Shown: positions 24,163 through 32,597 of the stretch, piece after piece | Layout: each line of letters begins with the position of its first letter | Position numbering within the stretch: position 1 is the first letter of the stretch | DNA from: Burkholderiales bacterium | GTDB lineage: Bacteria; Pseudomonadota; Gammaproteobacteria; Burkholderiales; Casimicrobiaceae | Reading direction: 5' to 3' | Assembly: GCA_025927765.1 (NCBI GenBank) | Contig: JAICKU010000025.1 | Coordinates: 1 to 47,230 of the forward strand | Length of the DNA: 47,230 nt | Program-made: the position numbers and the translations under genes | The notes under the pieces: generated by a model | Told to the model about the DNA's origin: nothing | The model's database searches: none | Seen by the model: the letters and a program-made list of their open reading frames with translations, nothing else

Positions 24163-25122
24163 ATGCATCGCCCCCTTGCGCTTCTCGTTGCCGCCCTGGC
24201 ATTCCTGTCCGCCGCCCATGCGGCCGATCTGCCGCCCGACGTGCTCGCCAAGAGCCGGTGGATGGTGCTGACGCGCGCCGATTTCGACGCGGCGCTCCAA
24301 CGCGTGCCCGAGAACGCACGCTTCGAATTTGCAAGCGATCCCAAGCGCGTGAAGTCGGTACTGAACAACCTGCTCGTCATCAAGACACTCGCGGCGCAGG
24401 CGAAGGCGCACGGCACGAAGCCCGCAGCGTCGGGCGGCTACGGCGCGGGCAGTCCCGCCGAGCGGGCGCTCGCTGTCGGCGAACTTCAGCGTATTGAAGC
24501 CGACGCCGCGCGCAGCTTCGACGCCAACAAGGCGATCTGGGAAACGAAGGCGCACGAAATCTACATGCTCGACCGCGCCAAGTACCAGGTGCCCGAGGAG
24601 GTGCGCGTATCGGACATCGCGGTGGAGGTCAAGGATCGCGGCGAAGAGGCGGCGCTCGCGCGCGCCAGGGAAGCGCACGCCAAGCTCGTTGCCGGCGCCG
24701 ATTTCGCGACCGTCGCGAGAGAGTATTCCGACGATCCCACGACGCGCGACAAGGGCGGCGCGCTGCCGTTCGTCGCGCGTAATCGGCTCGCACCGTCGTT
24801 CGCGAAGGGCGTGTTCGCGCTGACGCGCATCGGCGAAATCTCCGAGCCCATCAGGGGCCCCACCGCTTGGCACATCGTGCGGCTCGACGAACGGCGCGCG
24901 GCGCGTCCGCAGACGTTCGATGAAGCGAAGGGCGCCATCCTCGCGTCGCTCAAGCAGCGCTACCTGGCCGACCAGCGCGAGGTGCGGTTCCGCGAGATCA
25001 ACTCGGACGCGACGCTCGAGGTCAACCAGCCAGCGATCGATGCGCTGGTGACGCACGCCGACCCGACGCAGGTCGGTGCCGCGCCGCCGGCAAAGCCCGG
25101 ACCCGAACCGAAGGCGAACTGA
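24163..25122 (+). CDS. Periplasmic parvulin-type peptidyl-prolyl isomerase
   Basis: A 319-residue protein with a signal peptide (MHRPLALLVAALAFLSAAHA, cut near residue 20), a helical SurA/PrsA-like chaperone region (about 25-140) and a rotamase domain (about 143-242). The rotamase signatures are VRVSDIAVEV, FATVAREYSDDPTTRDKGGALPF and PIRGPTAWHIVRLDER. It probably catalyses prolyl isomerisation or chaperones exported proteins in the periplasm. It precedes a polysaccharide exporter, and PPIases of this sort (EpsD-like) do occur in exopolysaccharide loci, so a role in export-complex assembly is possible but unproven. A Pro/Lys-rich tail ends the protein. Confidence 0.88.
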   Translation: MHRPLALLVAALAFLSAAHAADLPPDVLAKSRWMVLTRADFDAALQRVPENARFEFASDPKRVKSVLNNLLVIKTLAAQAKAHGTKPAASGGYGAGSPAERALAVGELQRIEADAARSFDANKAIWETKAHEIYMLDRAKYQVPEEVRVSDIAVEVKDRGEEAALARAREAHAKLVAGADFATVAREYSDDPTTRDKGGALPFVARNRLAPSFAKGVFALTRIGEISEPIRGPTAWHIVRLDERRAARPQTFDEAKGAILASLKQRYLADQREVRFREINSDATLEVNQPAIDALVTHADPTQVGAAPPAKPGPEPKAN

Positions 25123-25153
25123 TGCCGCACGCGCGGGCCGGCGCGCGAACCAC

Positions 25154-25975
25154 ATGATGCAGGGCGCTGCGTCCGCTTGGACGACCCGCGACCGCGCGAG
25201 CGTCCTCCGTGCGCGCGACCGCGCGCTGTTCGCGCATTTCCTGCGGCGCGAGCTCACGTCGCGCTATCTCGGCAGCGTCACCGGCCTCGCCTGGGCCCTG
25301 CTGTCGCCGCTCGCGCTCCTCGGCGTCTACGATTTCGTGTTCACGAACGTATTTCGCGCGACGGGCTTCGCGGGGTCGAGCTTTCTCGCGTTCGTGGCGG
25401 TTGCGCTGTGGCCGTGGATCGCCGCGCAGGAGGCGCTAATGCGCGGCACGTTGAGCCTGCCGGGCTACGCGGGCATGATCCGCAAGGTCGCGTTCCCGCA
25501 CGAGCTCGTCGTGCTCGCGTCGGTGCTCGCGACGCTCGCGCTCCAGTTCGCTGGCTACGTCGCCGTGCTCGTCGTGCTGAAGCTCATGGGACAGCCGATC
25601 CACCTCTCCGGCTTCGCGCTCGCCATTCCGATCTGGCTGATCGTCGCACTGGGGATCAGCGGCATCGCGCTCGCGCTCGCCGCCGTGCAGGTGTTCGTGC
25701 GCGACGTGGAGCACGTGCTCGCGCCGCTCTTGATGATCCTGATGTACGTGACGCCGATCCTCTATCCGGTGTCGCTGGTCCCGGAAAGCGTGCGGAGCAT
25801 TGTCGCAGCGAATCCGCTCGGCTGGGTCGTCGAGCGCCTGCGCGACGCGCTGCTCGATGGCCGGCTTGCCCTCGTGTGGAGCGATGCGATCGCGGTCGTG
25901 ACGGCGCTGCTGCTGTTCGCGGCGGGTCATTGGGTGTTCCGGCGCCTGTCGCCGCATTTCGAGGATTTCGTCTGA
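25154..25975 (+). CDS. wzm: Polysaccharide ABC exporter permease (Wzm/KpsM type)
   Basis: A 273-residue ABC-2 family inner-membrane permease. It has the amphipathic N-terminal part LFAHFLRRELTSRYLGSVTG, then six hydrophobic helices. The segment RYLGSVTGLAWALLSPLALL and the ending LIVAANPLGWVVE-like SIVAANPLGWVVERLRDALL are typical of O-antigen and capsule exporters. The start ATG at 25154 has a second ATG next to it (25157). Its stop overlaps the ATPase gene as TGATG, so the two are coupled and should form the export complex. Wzm (O-antigen) and KpsM (capsule) cannot be separated from sequence alone. Confidence 0.92.
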   Translation: MMQGAASAWTTRDRASVLRARDRALFAHFLRRELTSRYLGSVTGLAWALLSPLALLGVYDFVFTNVFRATGFAGSSFLAFVAVALWPWIAAQEALMRGTLSLPGYAGMIRKVAFPHELVVLASVLATLALQFAGYVAVLVVLKLMGQPIHLSGFALAIPIWLIVALGISGIALALAAVQVFVRDVEHVLAPLLMILMYVTPILYPVSLVPESVRSIVAANPLGWVVERLRDALLDGRLALVWSDAIAVVTALLLFAAGHWVFRRLSPHFEDFV

Positions 25976-27237
25976 TGACGCCAGACGCGGATGTGGTGGC
26001 GCGCAGCAAGACGATCGCGCCGGTGCGTGCAACGACACCGCCGCCGGAAAGCGAGCGCCCGACGACGCTGATGCGTCTTGCGCACGTGGGCAAGGACTAC
26101 GCGAAGATCGAGACGCGCGCAGGCCGCATGCGCCTCGTGTTCGACCTGCTGCGCGGGCGAGCGGCCGCGCACGCGTACCGCGCGCTCGACGACGTGTCGT
26201 TCACGCTCGAGCGCGGCGAATCGCTCGGGATCATCGGCGAGAACGGCGCCGGGAAGTCGACGCTGCTCAAGATCATCGCCGGCGTCGTCAAGGCCACACG
26301 CGGCGACGTCGACGTGCGCGGGCGCGTGGGCGCATTACTCGAGCTCGGCGCGGGCTTCCATCCCGAATACTCCGGCCTTGCGAACATCGACCTCGCCGCG
26401 GCGCTCCTCGGGCTTTCGCAGCGCGAGATCGCGTCGAAGCGCGACGAGATCATCGCGTTCGCCGATCTCGGCGACCACATCCGCGATCCGATCAAGCAGT
26501 ACTCGTCCGGCATGGTGGTGCGGCTCGGCTTTGCGGTCGCGACGGCGCTGTCGCCGGAAATCCTGATCACCGACGAGGTACTCGCGGTCGGCGACGAGTC
26601 GTTCCAGAAGCGCTGCGTGGCGTGGATGGAGCGCTTCCTCGACGGCGGCGGCACGCTGCTGCTCTGCTCGCACAGCATGTATCACATCCAGAAACTGTGC
26701 GCGCACGCGCTGTGGCTGAAGGACGGGCGCGTCGCGCAGTACGGTCCGGCCGAAGACGTCACGCGCGCGTACCTCGCGTACCACGAGGAGAAGTCGGCGA
26801 CGGCGAAGGCCGGGATGCCGCTCGCCGAAGCGAAGGCGTCGGGCGCGTACGCGATCGAGGCCCTCGACGCGAGCGCCGATCAGGTGTCGCAGGGCGACGA
26901 TGTCTCGCTGCGCGGTCGCGCCTACTCTCCGGACGGCCGCGCGCCGGTCGTCGTCGTCGGCATCGTGCGCGCCGACGGCACGCCGGTGTTCGGTATCGCC
27001 TCCGACATGGACGACGTCGCGGTTCGCCGCATCGGCGATCACGCGTTCGAGTTCTCGATCACGTTTCCCGCGCTGCCGCTTGCGCCGGGCAAGTACTGGC
27101 TGCGTGCGCACGCCGCGGATCCCGAAGGCATGCGCGTGTTCGATCACGTCGAGCGCGACCTCGTCGTGCGCGGCCGCACACGAGAGCTGGGGGTGGTGCA
27201 TCTCGCGCATCGCTGGCACGACGGCGTGGACCGTTGA
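25975..27237 (+). CDS. wzt: Polysaccharide ABC exporter ATPase with C-terminal domain (Wzt type)
   Basis: A 420-residue ATP-binding subunit that pairs with the upstream permease to move a lipid-linked glycan across the inner membrane. Walker A is GENGAGKST (88-96), the signature is YSSGM (176-180), Walker B is ILITDE (196-201), and the switch His is H233 in CSHSM. Residues from about 290 to 420 form an extra beta-rich domain with MRVFDHVERDLVVRG near its end. In Wzt proteins such a domain binds the modified end of the glycan before export. The product has a 30-residue Pro-rich N-terminal extension. Its stop overlaps the next start (TTGA). Confidence 0.92.
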   Translation: MTPDADVVARSKTIAPVRATTPPPESERPTTLMRLAHVGKDYAKIETRAGRMRLVFDLLRGRAAAHAYRALDDVSFTLERGESLGIIGENGAGKSTLLKIIAGVVKATRGDVDVRGRVGALLELGAGFHPEYSGLANIDLAAALLGLSQREIASKRDEIIAFADLGDHIRDPIKQYSSGMVVRLGFAVATALSPEILITDEVLAVGDESFQKRCVAWMERFLDGGGTLLLCSHSMYHIQKLCAHALWLKDGRVAQYGPAEDVTRAYLAYHEEKSATAKAGMPLAEAKASGAYAIEALDASADQVSQGDDVSLRGRAYSPDGRAPVVVVGIVRADGTPVFGIASDMDDVAVRRIGDHAFEFSITFPALPLAPGKYWLRAHAADPEGMRVFDHVERDLVVRGRTRELGVVHLAHRWHDGVDR

Positions 27238-27821
27238 GTGCCGGGGACCCCGTGGATCCGTTGTCCAGCGACGCGGGCAGCGCGACCGGCACGTTCGACG
27301 ATGCATTCCATCTCGAGCGCTTCGCCGACGCGAGCTATTACGCGAGCGCGCTGTTTCGCGAATGCTTCCGCAGCGACTTCCCGGTGCCGCACGATGTCGC
27401 CGGTTTGCCGGCTGCGGCGCCGGCCGGCGCGTGGCGACAATACGTCGCGTTCTATCGCTGGGACGACGCGCGCATCGAAGCGGTCGGCTTTTGCAACTGG
27501 ATCCGCTGCGGCCGCTATTACCTTGGTGGCGGCATGTGCGTGAGCCCGACGTTCTATCGGCGCATGCCGCGCGAGCACTTCGGCGTGTGCCGCGAGCGCG
27601 GCGGTGTCGCACAACTGATGGTCGAAGCGGCGTTTCGCGAGCTCACCGACTGCGATGCATGGTTCGGCTACTGCGGCGATCGCAAGGCGTACCAGGCGGA
27701 CATCCGCGCGGGCTTCTCGCCCACGCGCCATCCGCTGCTGGTCGCGAAGTGGCGGCCGGGCCTCTCCGACGCGGACCGCTGCGCGATCGAAGACGAAGTC
27801 GCCGCGATCGGGCCGTTCTGA
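27234..27821 (+). CDS. Protein of unknown function in the glycan cluster, 195 residues
   Basis: A soluble protein of about 195 residues lying directly after the exporter ATPase. Segments such as WRQYVAFYRWDDARIEAVGFC, read in two parts (WRQYVAFYRWDD and IEAVGFCNWIR), followed by YYLGGGMCVSPTFYRRMP and a Cys-containing FGYCGDRKAYQADIRAGF, suggest an alpha/beta fold somewhat like GNAT acyltransferases. The match is weak and I do not assign a function. The best start is a TTG at 27234 overlapping the wzt stop (TTGA); a GTG at 27252 is an alternative. Tight coupling to wzt argues for a role in glycan maturation or export. Confidence 0.8.
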   Translation: MSAGDPVDPLSSDAGSATGTFDDAFHLERFADASYYASALFRECFRSDFPVPHDVAGLPAAAPAGAWRQYVAFYRWDDARIEAVGFCNWIRCGRYYLGGGMCVSPTFYRRMPREHFGVCRERGGVAQLMVEAAFRELTDCDAWFGYCGDRKAYQADIRAGFSPTRHPLLVAKWRPGLSDADRCAIEDEVAAIGPF

Positions 27822-27831
27822 TGGCTGCGCC

Positions 27832-27917
27832 AAAAGTAGGGTCAGGCTCCACTTCTTCGGCAACGGCTGTCGGATATGCGCGCGTCTCGTGAGAATAGGT
27901 AGGTCCGACCTACTTTT
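27832..27917. repeat. REP-like inverted repeats between convergent genes
   Basis: AAAAGTAGG (27832-27840) and CCTACTTTT (27909-27917) are perfect inverted repeats 68 bases apart. The first lies in AAAAGTAGGGTCAGGCTCC, followed by ACTT, which resembles short repetitive palindromes scattered in many proteobacterial genomes. The second is part of a 15-base near-palindrome GTAGGTC-C-GACCTAC (27899-27913). The element fills the gap between two convergent genes and overlaps the deacetylase stop. It may serve as a bidirectional terminator. Confidence 0.5.
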
Positions 27918-28740
27918 CGGTCAGGATCGCGCGCAATGCGCCGGGGCTCGTCCAGTGATGACCGCACACGTAGCGCGGAACGCACCAGCGGTTCGTGTAG
28001 ACGTCGACGGGACGCGCATCGGTGGTGAACGCGGCGCGCAGGCCGAGGCGGGAAGCGTTTCGCGGCAGGTATTCGTCGACGAGAAACGCGTTGTAATGGC
28101 CGAACGGATATGCAAACCACGGCGCCATGCGATCGCGCGTGCGCTTGCGAATGTAGTCGCCGGCCGCGGCGATCTGCGCGTCGGCGTCGTCGTGCGTCTC
28201 GACGCTGCTGAAGTCGCCACGTGCCTGCGCCGAATGCGCGACGCGCGGCAGCCGCTCGTGCAGGTGATCCCAGCTGTGATTCGCGATCGAAAGCGCGCCG
28301 GCGTCGATCGCCGCGTTCCACCAGTCGTCGGCAAGCGCATCCGCGCCGACGTAGCTGTGCGCAGGATCGTACGTCGTCTCCATGTTGCGCCGCGCGTCAG
28401 GCGAGGCGATCACGAAGCTCGTCGCATGCAACGGTTGCTCAGGCGCAAAGTCGCGCAGGAGGTTCGCAAAGCCGCGCTGCAGGCCCAGATGCGGATGCGT
28501 GAAATCGGCGAAGTCGTAGCGTGGGCCGTCGTCGAACGTGAGCGCGACTTCGGCGACCGCGTCGTCCGACGTCGTGCGATGCGGCGTATCGATCGCATCG
28601 ACGATCGCGTCGAGCGAAACCACGTGTGCGCCGGCCCCGTGGATCACGCGCAGATCCGCCGCCAGCGCGACGTGATCGTTATGCGCGTAATCGTCGCCGA
28701 GCACGCGATGCGAATGGTAGGCGAGGACGAAGCGCTTCAC
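27910..28740 (-). CDS. Polysaccharide deacetylase family protein (CE4-like)
   Basis: A 276-residue protein with a NodB-like fold. The catalytic first motif VALTFDDGP is at residues 65-73, with the Asp-Asp pair that supplies the base and a metal ligand, and the second motif NHSWDH is at 154-159, with both metal-binding His. WFAYPFGHYN resembles the third motif. No signal peptide is seen, so it may act in the cytoplasm on a lipid-linked precursor or nucleotide sugar. The start is a GTG at 28740, only 26 bases from the divergent next gene. Deacetylation of a glycan or its precursor fits the exporter context; the substrate is unknown. Confidence 0.9.
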   Translation of the reverse strand: MKRFVLAYHSHRVLGDDYAHNDHVALAADLRVIHGAGAHVVSLDAIVDAIDTPHRTTSDDAVAEVALTFDDGPRYDFADFTHPHLGLQRGFANLLRDFAPEQPLHATSFVIASPDARRNMETTYDPAHSYVGADALADDWWNAAIDAGALSIANHSWDHLHERLPRVAHSAQARGDFSSVETHDDADAQIAAAGDYIRKRTRDRMAPWFAYPFGHYNAFLVDEYLPRNASRLGLRAAFTTDARPVDVYTNRWCVPRYVCGHHWTSPGALRAILTEK

Positions 28741-28766
28741 GGACGAGGCGGCGACCGGCGGACGGC

Positions 28767-30452
28767 ATGAATCGGGACGCGCAGATTATCACTGCGTCGA
28801 TCAGGAGCACGCCTTCCAGCGCATCGTGGGCGGCGCGCGCGAACGTCGATCGCCACGCGTGGCAGCTCGTTTTCATGCTCGCGCTGGCGTTCGGTGCGTG
28901 GCTGCGCGTCACGCAACTGCCGATCCAGATTCTCGTGGACGACGAATGGCACGCGATCCACGCGCTGCTGCGCTTCGACGCCGCGCAGATCGCGACGAAC
29001 TTCGGCACCGCCGACTACAGCATTCCGCTGACGCTCTACGATCGCTTCCTTGCGCTGCACGGTGGGCTGACCGAATGGCGGATGCACGTGCCGATGCTCG
29101 TCGCCGGCGTCGCGCTGCTCGTCGTCGCGCCGTGGCTGCTGCGCGGCACGATCCGCCTGCCCGAAGCCGCCACGTGGGTGGCGCTGCTCGCGGTGTCGCC
29201 GCTTGCCGTGTACCTGTCGCGCACCGCACGTCCGTACGCGATCACGTGCCTCTTCACGTTCGTCGCGGTGATCGCGTTTCGTCGCTGGTGGCGCCGTGCG
29301 CCGCACGCGGGCACGTTCGCCGCGCTCTACGTCGTCGCGACGTTCGCCGCGGGCTGGCTGCACCTCGTCGCGCTCGCGTTCGCGCTGCTGCCGTTCGCGT
29401 GGTACGGCGCCCGCGCTGCGCTCGTCGTGGACGCGCGGCGCGAGGTGCGCCGGCTCGCGGCACTCGGCGCCATCACCGCGCTTCCGCTCGCGATCGCGCT
29501 CGTGCCGCCGCTCGCCGGTGCGAGCGGCCAGCTCGGAGAGAAGACGGGCGTCGACGCGGTCACCGTCGAGAGCGCCTATCGCACGTTGCTGATGATGGCC
29601 GGCACGCGCTGGCCGCTCTGCCTCGCCGTCATGGTCGTGCTCGCGGCCACCGGTGTCGCGCGTCTTCATCGGCGCGATGCCGAGTTCACGGGCTACGCGC
29701 TCGCGCTGATCGTCGTGCCGGCGATCGCGATCGCGCTGGCACGCCCCGCGTGGATCCAGCATCCCGGCGTCTACGCGCGCTACATGCTGCCCGCGCTGCC
29801 GTTCGCGCTGCTGTTCGCCGCCGAAGGCGCGGTCGCGCTCGTGGAATGGCTGCGCTTCGCGTGGCTCGCGCCGCTCTCGATGGCGGCCGGCATCGCCGTG
29901 CTGTTCGTCACCGGGCCGATGCCCGGATGGCTCTACACTCCCAATCAGTTCATGGGCCACGCGCGCTTCCAGTTCGATTACGATCCCGCGCACAACCCCT
30001 ACGTGCGACAGATTCCGAAGGAGCCGATGCCCGCGTTCTATCGCGACCTCGCGAAGCTGCCGCCGGCGTCGATCACGCTGATCGAGGCGCCGTGGCGGCT
30101 CGAATCGAATTTCGATCCGTTCCCGTGGTACCAGCAGGTGCATCGCCAATACGTGAAGATTGGCCTCGTCACGCCCGTGTGCGGCGTGCGCGATTTCGGC
30201 GAGTACCCGCCGCAGGCGCGCGGCCTGCATTTTCGCTTTTTCGTGCATGTCGCCAATGTGCTCGCCGGCGATACGTTCGGCGCGCGTTATCTGGTGATGC
30301 ACCGCAAGGCGTGGAAGACGCCGCCCGATGCGAAGGTCGACTGGCCCGACGTCGACGCCTGCCTGCCGCGCATCGAGCAGGCGCTCGGCGCGCCGATGTA
30401 CCGCGACGACGCGATCGCCGTGTTCGACCTCGGCCACCGCCGTGCGCACTGA
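28767..30452 (+). CDS. Integral membrane protein, GT-C/GT39-like glycosyltransferase
   Basis: A 561-residue polytopic protein with some ten hydrophobic helices between about residues 35 and 395, then a soluble C-terminal domain of about 160 residues. The first periplasmic loop contains ILVDDEWHAIHALLRFD, an acidic DDEWH motif in the place where GT-C enzymes (PMT/ArnT-like) keep their catalytic Asp. LSRTARPYAITCLFTFVAV is also typical of that group. Such enzymes use polyprenyl-phosphate sugars on the periplasmic side. The ATG at 28767 begins a non-hydrophobic N-terminus. Donor and acceptor are unknown, and the GT-C assignment rests on topology and this motif. Confidence 0.75.
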   Translation: MNRDAQIITASIRSTPSSASWAARANVDRHAWQLVFMLALAFGAWLRVTQLPIQILVDDEWHAIHALLRFDAAQIATNFGTADYSIPLTLYDRFLALHGGLTEWRMHVPMLVAGVALLVVAPWLLRGTIRLPEAATWVALLAVSPLAVYLSRTARPYAITCLFTFVAVIAFRRWWRRAPHAGTFAALYVVATFAAGWLHLVALAFALLPFAWYGARAALVVDARREVRRLAALGAITALPLAIALVPPLAGASGQLGEKTGVDAVTVESAYRTLLMMAGTRWPLCLAVMVVLAATGVARLHRRDAEFTGYALALIVVPAIAIALARPAWIQHPGVYARYMLPALPFALLFAAEGAVALVEWLRFAWLAPLSMAAGIAVLFVTGPMPGWLYTPNQFMGHARFQFDYDPAHNPYVRQIPKEPMPAFYRDLAKLPPASITLIEAPWRLESNFDPFPWYQQVHRQYVKIGLVTPVCGVRDFGEYPPQARGLHFRFFVHVANVLAGDTFGARYLVMHRKAWKTPPDAKVDWPDVDACLPRIEQALGAPMYRDDAIAVFDLGHRRAH

Positions 30453-31422
30453 CGCGGTGGACGAGAGGTCGCGCGCGGCGGCGAAGCGGTCAGCGGAGCC
30501 CGCTCGTCCCGGGAGCGCGAAGCGTGCGCGCGTCGCGACGCTGCCACGCGATCTTCGCGAATGCCTGTTGTTTCCGGCGATCGCAATCCTGTTGCCCTGG
30601 TCGCTCGCGTGGCGTTTGCTGCGCCTGATTGCGCGGCGTGGTCGCGCGTTCGCGCATGAAGCCGATCGCGCACGCGAGGCGTGTCGCGTGCACGGCCTCG
30701 TCGACGACGACGCGTCGTGGTCGAGTGCGCATCGGCTGATGCGCATCGTCGATCACGTCGATCCCGCGCTCGCGTTCTTCCGCGGCGATCGCTATCTCGA
30801 CTGCCACGTCGTCGTCGAGGCCGATGCGCTGCCGCCCGGACCGTGCCTCTTCGTCGGCTTTCACTACGGCAACGCGTTCTGGACGCTTCGTCATCTGCGG
30901 CGCCTCGGGTACCGGGCGTCGTTCCTCGCGGCGAACGTCACCGCGCGTCAATGCCCGGGCCAGCCGCTGCGCCTTCGCTTCATGCGCTTTCGCAAGCGCT
31001 GCGTCGAGCGCGCAAGCGGCGCCCCGGTCATTCTCGTGGGCGGCAGCCGCGAACGCATCGCGTCGGCCTTGCGCGGCGGCACGTCCGTCGTCGGATTGAT
31101 CGACGTGCCCGAGGCAACGCATTCGACGCGCGTCGAGCTGCTCGGTCAATCGTTGCAATGGCCCGACGGCCTGCTCCAGATCGCGCAGGATGCGGGCGTC
31201 CCCGTCGTCGCGTTCATCGCCACGCTCGACGGCCACGGCGCGCGTCGCATCCGCTTGCGCACGATGCCCGCCGATCCGGCACACGCGATGCAGGCACTCG
31301 CGGCGCTTCTCGACGATGCCGTACGCAGCGAATCGAGCGCGTGGCATCTGTGGGCGGAGTGGACGCGCTTCAGCGCGGAGGGAAGGCCAAGTCAGGGCGG
31401 CGGCAAGGCGCGTGTCCGGTAA
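30442..31422 (+). CDS. Acyltransferase-like protein (LpxL/LPLAT-like)
   Basis: A 326-residue protein with one N-terminal hydrophobic segment (about residues 38-55, ECLLFPAIAILLPWSLAW) and a core that resembles lysophospholipid and lipid A acyltransferases. CLFVGFHYGNAFWTLRHLRR would correspond to the catalytic His block, though the canonical HxxxxD/E is not clear, and SALRGGTSVVGLIDVPE to the acceptor-binding block. The start is a GTG at 30442 inside the preceding gene (11-bp overlap), with another GTG at 30457. It could acylate a sugar or lipid part of the exported glycan. Function is tentative. Confidence 0.65.
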   Translation: MRTDAVDERSRAAAKRSAEPARPGSAKRARVATLPRDLRECLLFPAIAILLPWSLAWRLLRLIARRGRAFAHEADRAREACRVHGLVDDDASWSSAHRLMRIVDHVDPALAFFRGDRYLDCHVVVEADALPPGPCLFVGFHYGNAFWTLRHLRRLGYRASFLAANVTARQCPGQPLRLRFMRFRKRCVERASGAPVILVGGSRERIASALRGGTSVVGLIDVPEATHSTRVELLGQSLQWPDGLLQIAQDAGVPVVAFIATLDGHGARRIRLRTMPADPAHAMQALAALLDDAVRSESSAWHLWAEWTRFSAEGRPSQGGGKARVR

Positions 31423-31465
31423 AATCGAGGCTTTGCGCGTCCACCGTTGAGCGCCACCGGCGCTC
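31420..31465 (+). promoter_or_regulatory. -10-like box and hairpin before the methyltransferase gene
   Basis: TAAAAT (31420-31425) overlaps the preceding stop codon and resembles a -10 box, though a -35 box is not evident. GAGCGCC (31449-31455) and GGCGCTC (31459-31465) then form a perfect 7-bp stem with a 3-base loop. The 89-base gap suggests a secondary promoter or RNA-processing point inside the cluster. Confidence 0.35.
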
Positions 31466-31511
31466 CTGCGCGCGAATCCGTCCCGAAGCGCGAAGCGCGC
31501 ACGGAAGTCAC

Positions 31512-32597
31512 TTGAGCGCGATCGACCACTTCACTGGCGAGCGCTTTCTCCCCGGCGTTTCGGGAGAGATCGCGTACGAGCATTGCCACCGCTATGCATT
31601 CGCGCGCCGTTTTGTCGCCGGGCGGCGCGTGCTCGACGCCGCTTCCGGCGAAGGCTATGGCTCGGCCTTGCTCGCCCCCATCGCCGCGAGTGTCGTTGGC
31701 ATCGACATCGAGCCCCAGGTCGTCGCGGCCGCGCGCGAGCGCTACGCGAGCCTCGCGAACCTGCGCTTCGACACCGCCTCGGTCACGGCGCTTCCGCTGC
31801 CCGACGCGAGCGTCGACGCGATCGTCTCGTTCGAGACGATCGAGCACGTCGGCGACGACGACCAGCGCCGCATGCTCGACGAATTCGGGCGCGTGCTCGC
31901 GCCCGACGGCGTGCTGATCATTTCGTCGCCGAACCGCCCCGAATACAGCGACGCACGCGCCTACGCGAACCCGTTCCATGTGCACGAGCTCGACCGCGAC
32001 GAGCTCGCGGCGCGCCTCGCGCCGCATTTCCCCGCGTCGGACTGGTTCTGCCAGCGGCGCTATCTCGGCTCCGCGATCTGGCGCGAGGCCGGCGGCTCGG
32101 CGTTCGAGGCCATGTCCGGCTCGCCGTCGGCGGTCGCCGAGGCGCGCGTGCCCGCGGCGATGTACTACATCGTCGTCGCGGCGCGCCATCCTGCCGCGCT
32201 TCGCGACGCACCGGCGCTTTCGATCTACGCCGATGCCGACGACGCGGAATGGGCGCGCATCGACCACGAGGCGCGCGAAGTGCTGCGCCTCGATGCGCTG
32301 GCGCGCGAGCGCGACGACGCGTTGCGCGCGCAGATGCACTATGCCGCCGAGCTGAAGACGATGGTCGAGTATCGCGACGGCGTCATCGCGGCACGCGACC
32401 GCGAAGCAAACGAGCTTCGTCATCGTCACGCGGAGCTCGACGACGCGCTCGTGCAGGCGGCGGCCGAGCGCGACCGGCTGAATCGCCAGATCGGGGCGCA
32501 GGAGCGCCTGATCGCGTATCGCGAAAGCGTGCGCTGGTGGTGCATGCTGCCGCTCGTTCTCGCGCGCCGCCTGTGGCAGCGCGTACGGAGCCTCTGA
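31512..32597 (+). CDS. SAM-dependent methyltransferase with C-terminal coiled coil
   Basis: A 361-residue protein. The N-terminal class I methyltransferase domain (about 10-220) has motif I VLDAASGEGYGS, the acidic post-I residue in VVGIDIEPQ, and motif IV/V-like VDAIVSFETIEHV. After it comes an alpha-helical, heptad-rich coiled coil (about 265-340) and a short aromatic/basic end (WWCMLPLVLARRLWQRV) that may touch the membrane. Methylation may cap or decorate the glycan; in ABC-exported O-antigens a methyl cap can be the export signal bound by Wzt, a known parallel. The start is a TTG at 31512 with a GGAAG ribosome site just before it. Confidence 0.87.
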   Translation: MSAIDHFTGERFLPGVSGEIAYEHCHRYAFARRFVAGRRVLDAASGEGYGSALLAPIAASVVGIDIEPQVVAAARERYASLANLRFDTASVTALPLPDASVDAIVSFETIEHVGDDDQRRMLDEFGRVLAPDGVLIISSPNRPEYSDARAYANPFHVHELDRDELAARLAPHFPASDWFCQRRYLGSAIWREAGGSAFEAMSGSPSAVAEARVPAAMYYIVVAARHPAALRDAPALSIYADADDAEWARIDHEAREVLRLDALARERDDALRAQMHYAAELKTMVEYRDGVIAARDREANELRHRHAELDDALVQAAAERDRLNRQIGAQERLIAYRESVRWWCMLPLVLARRLWQRVRSL

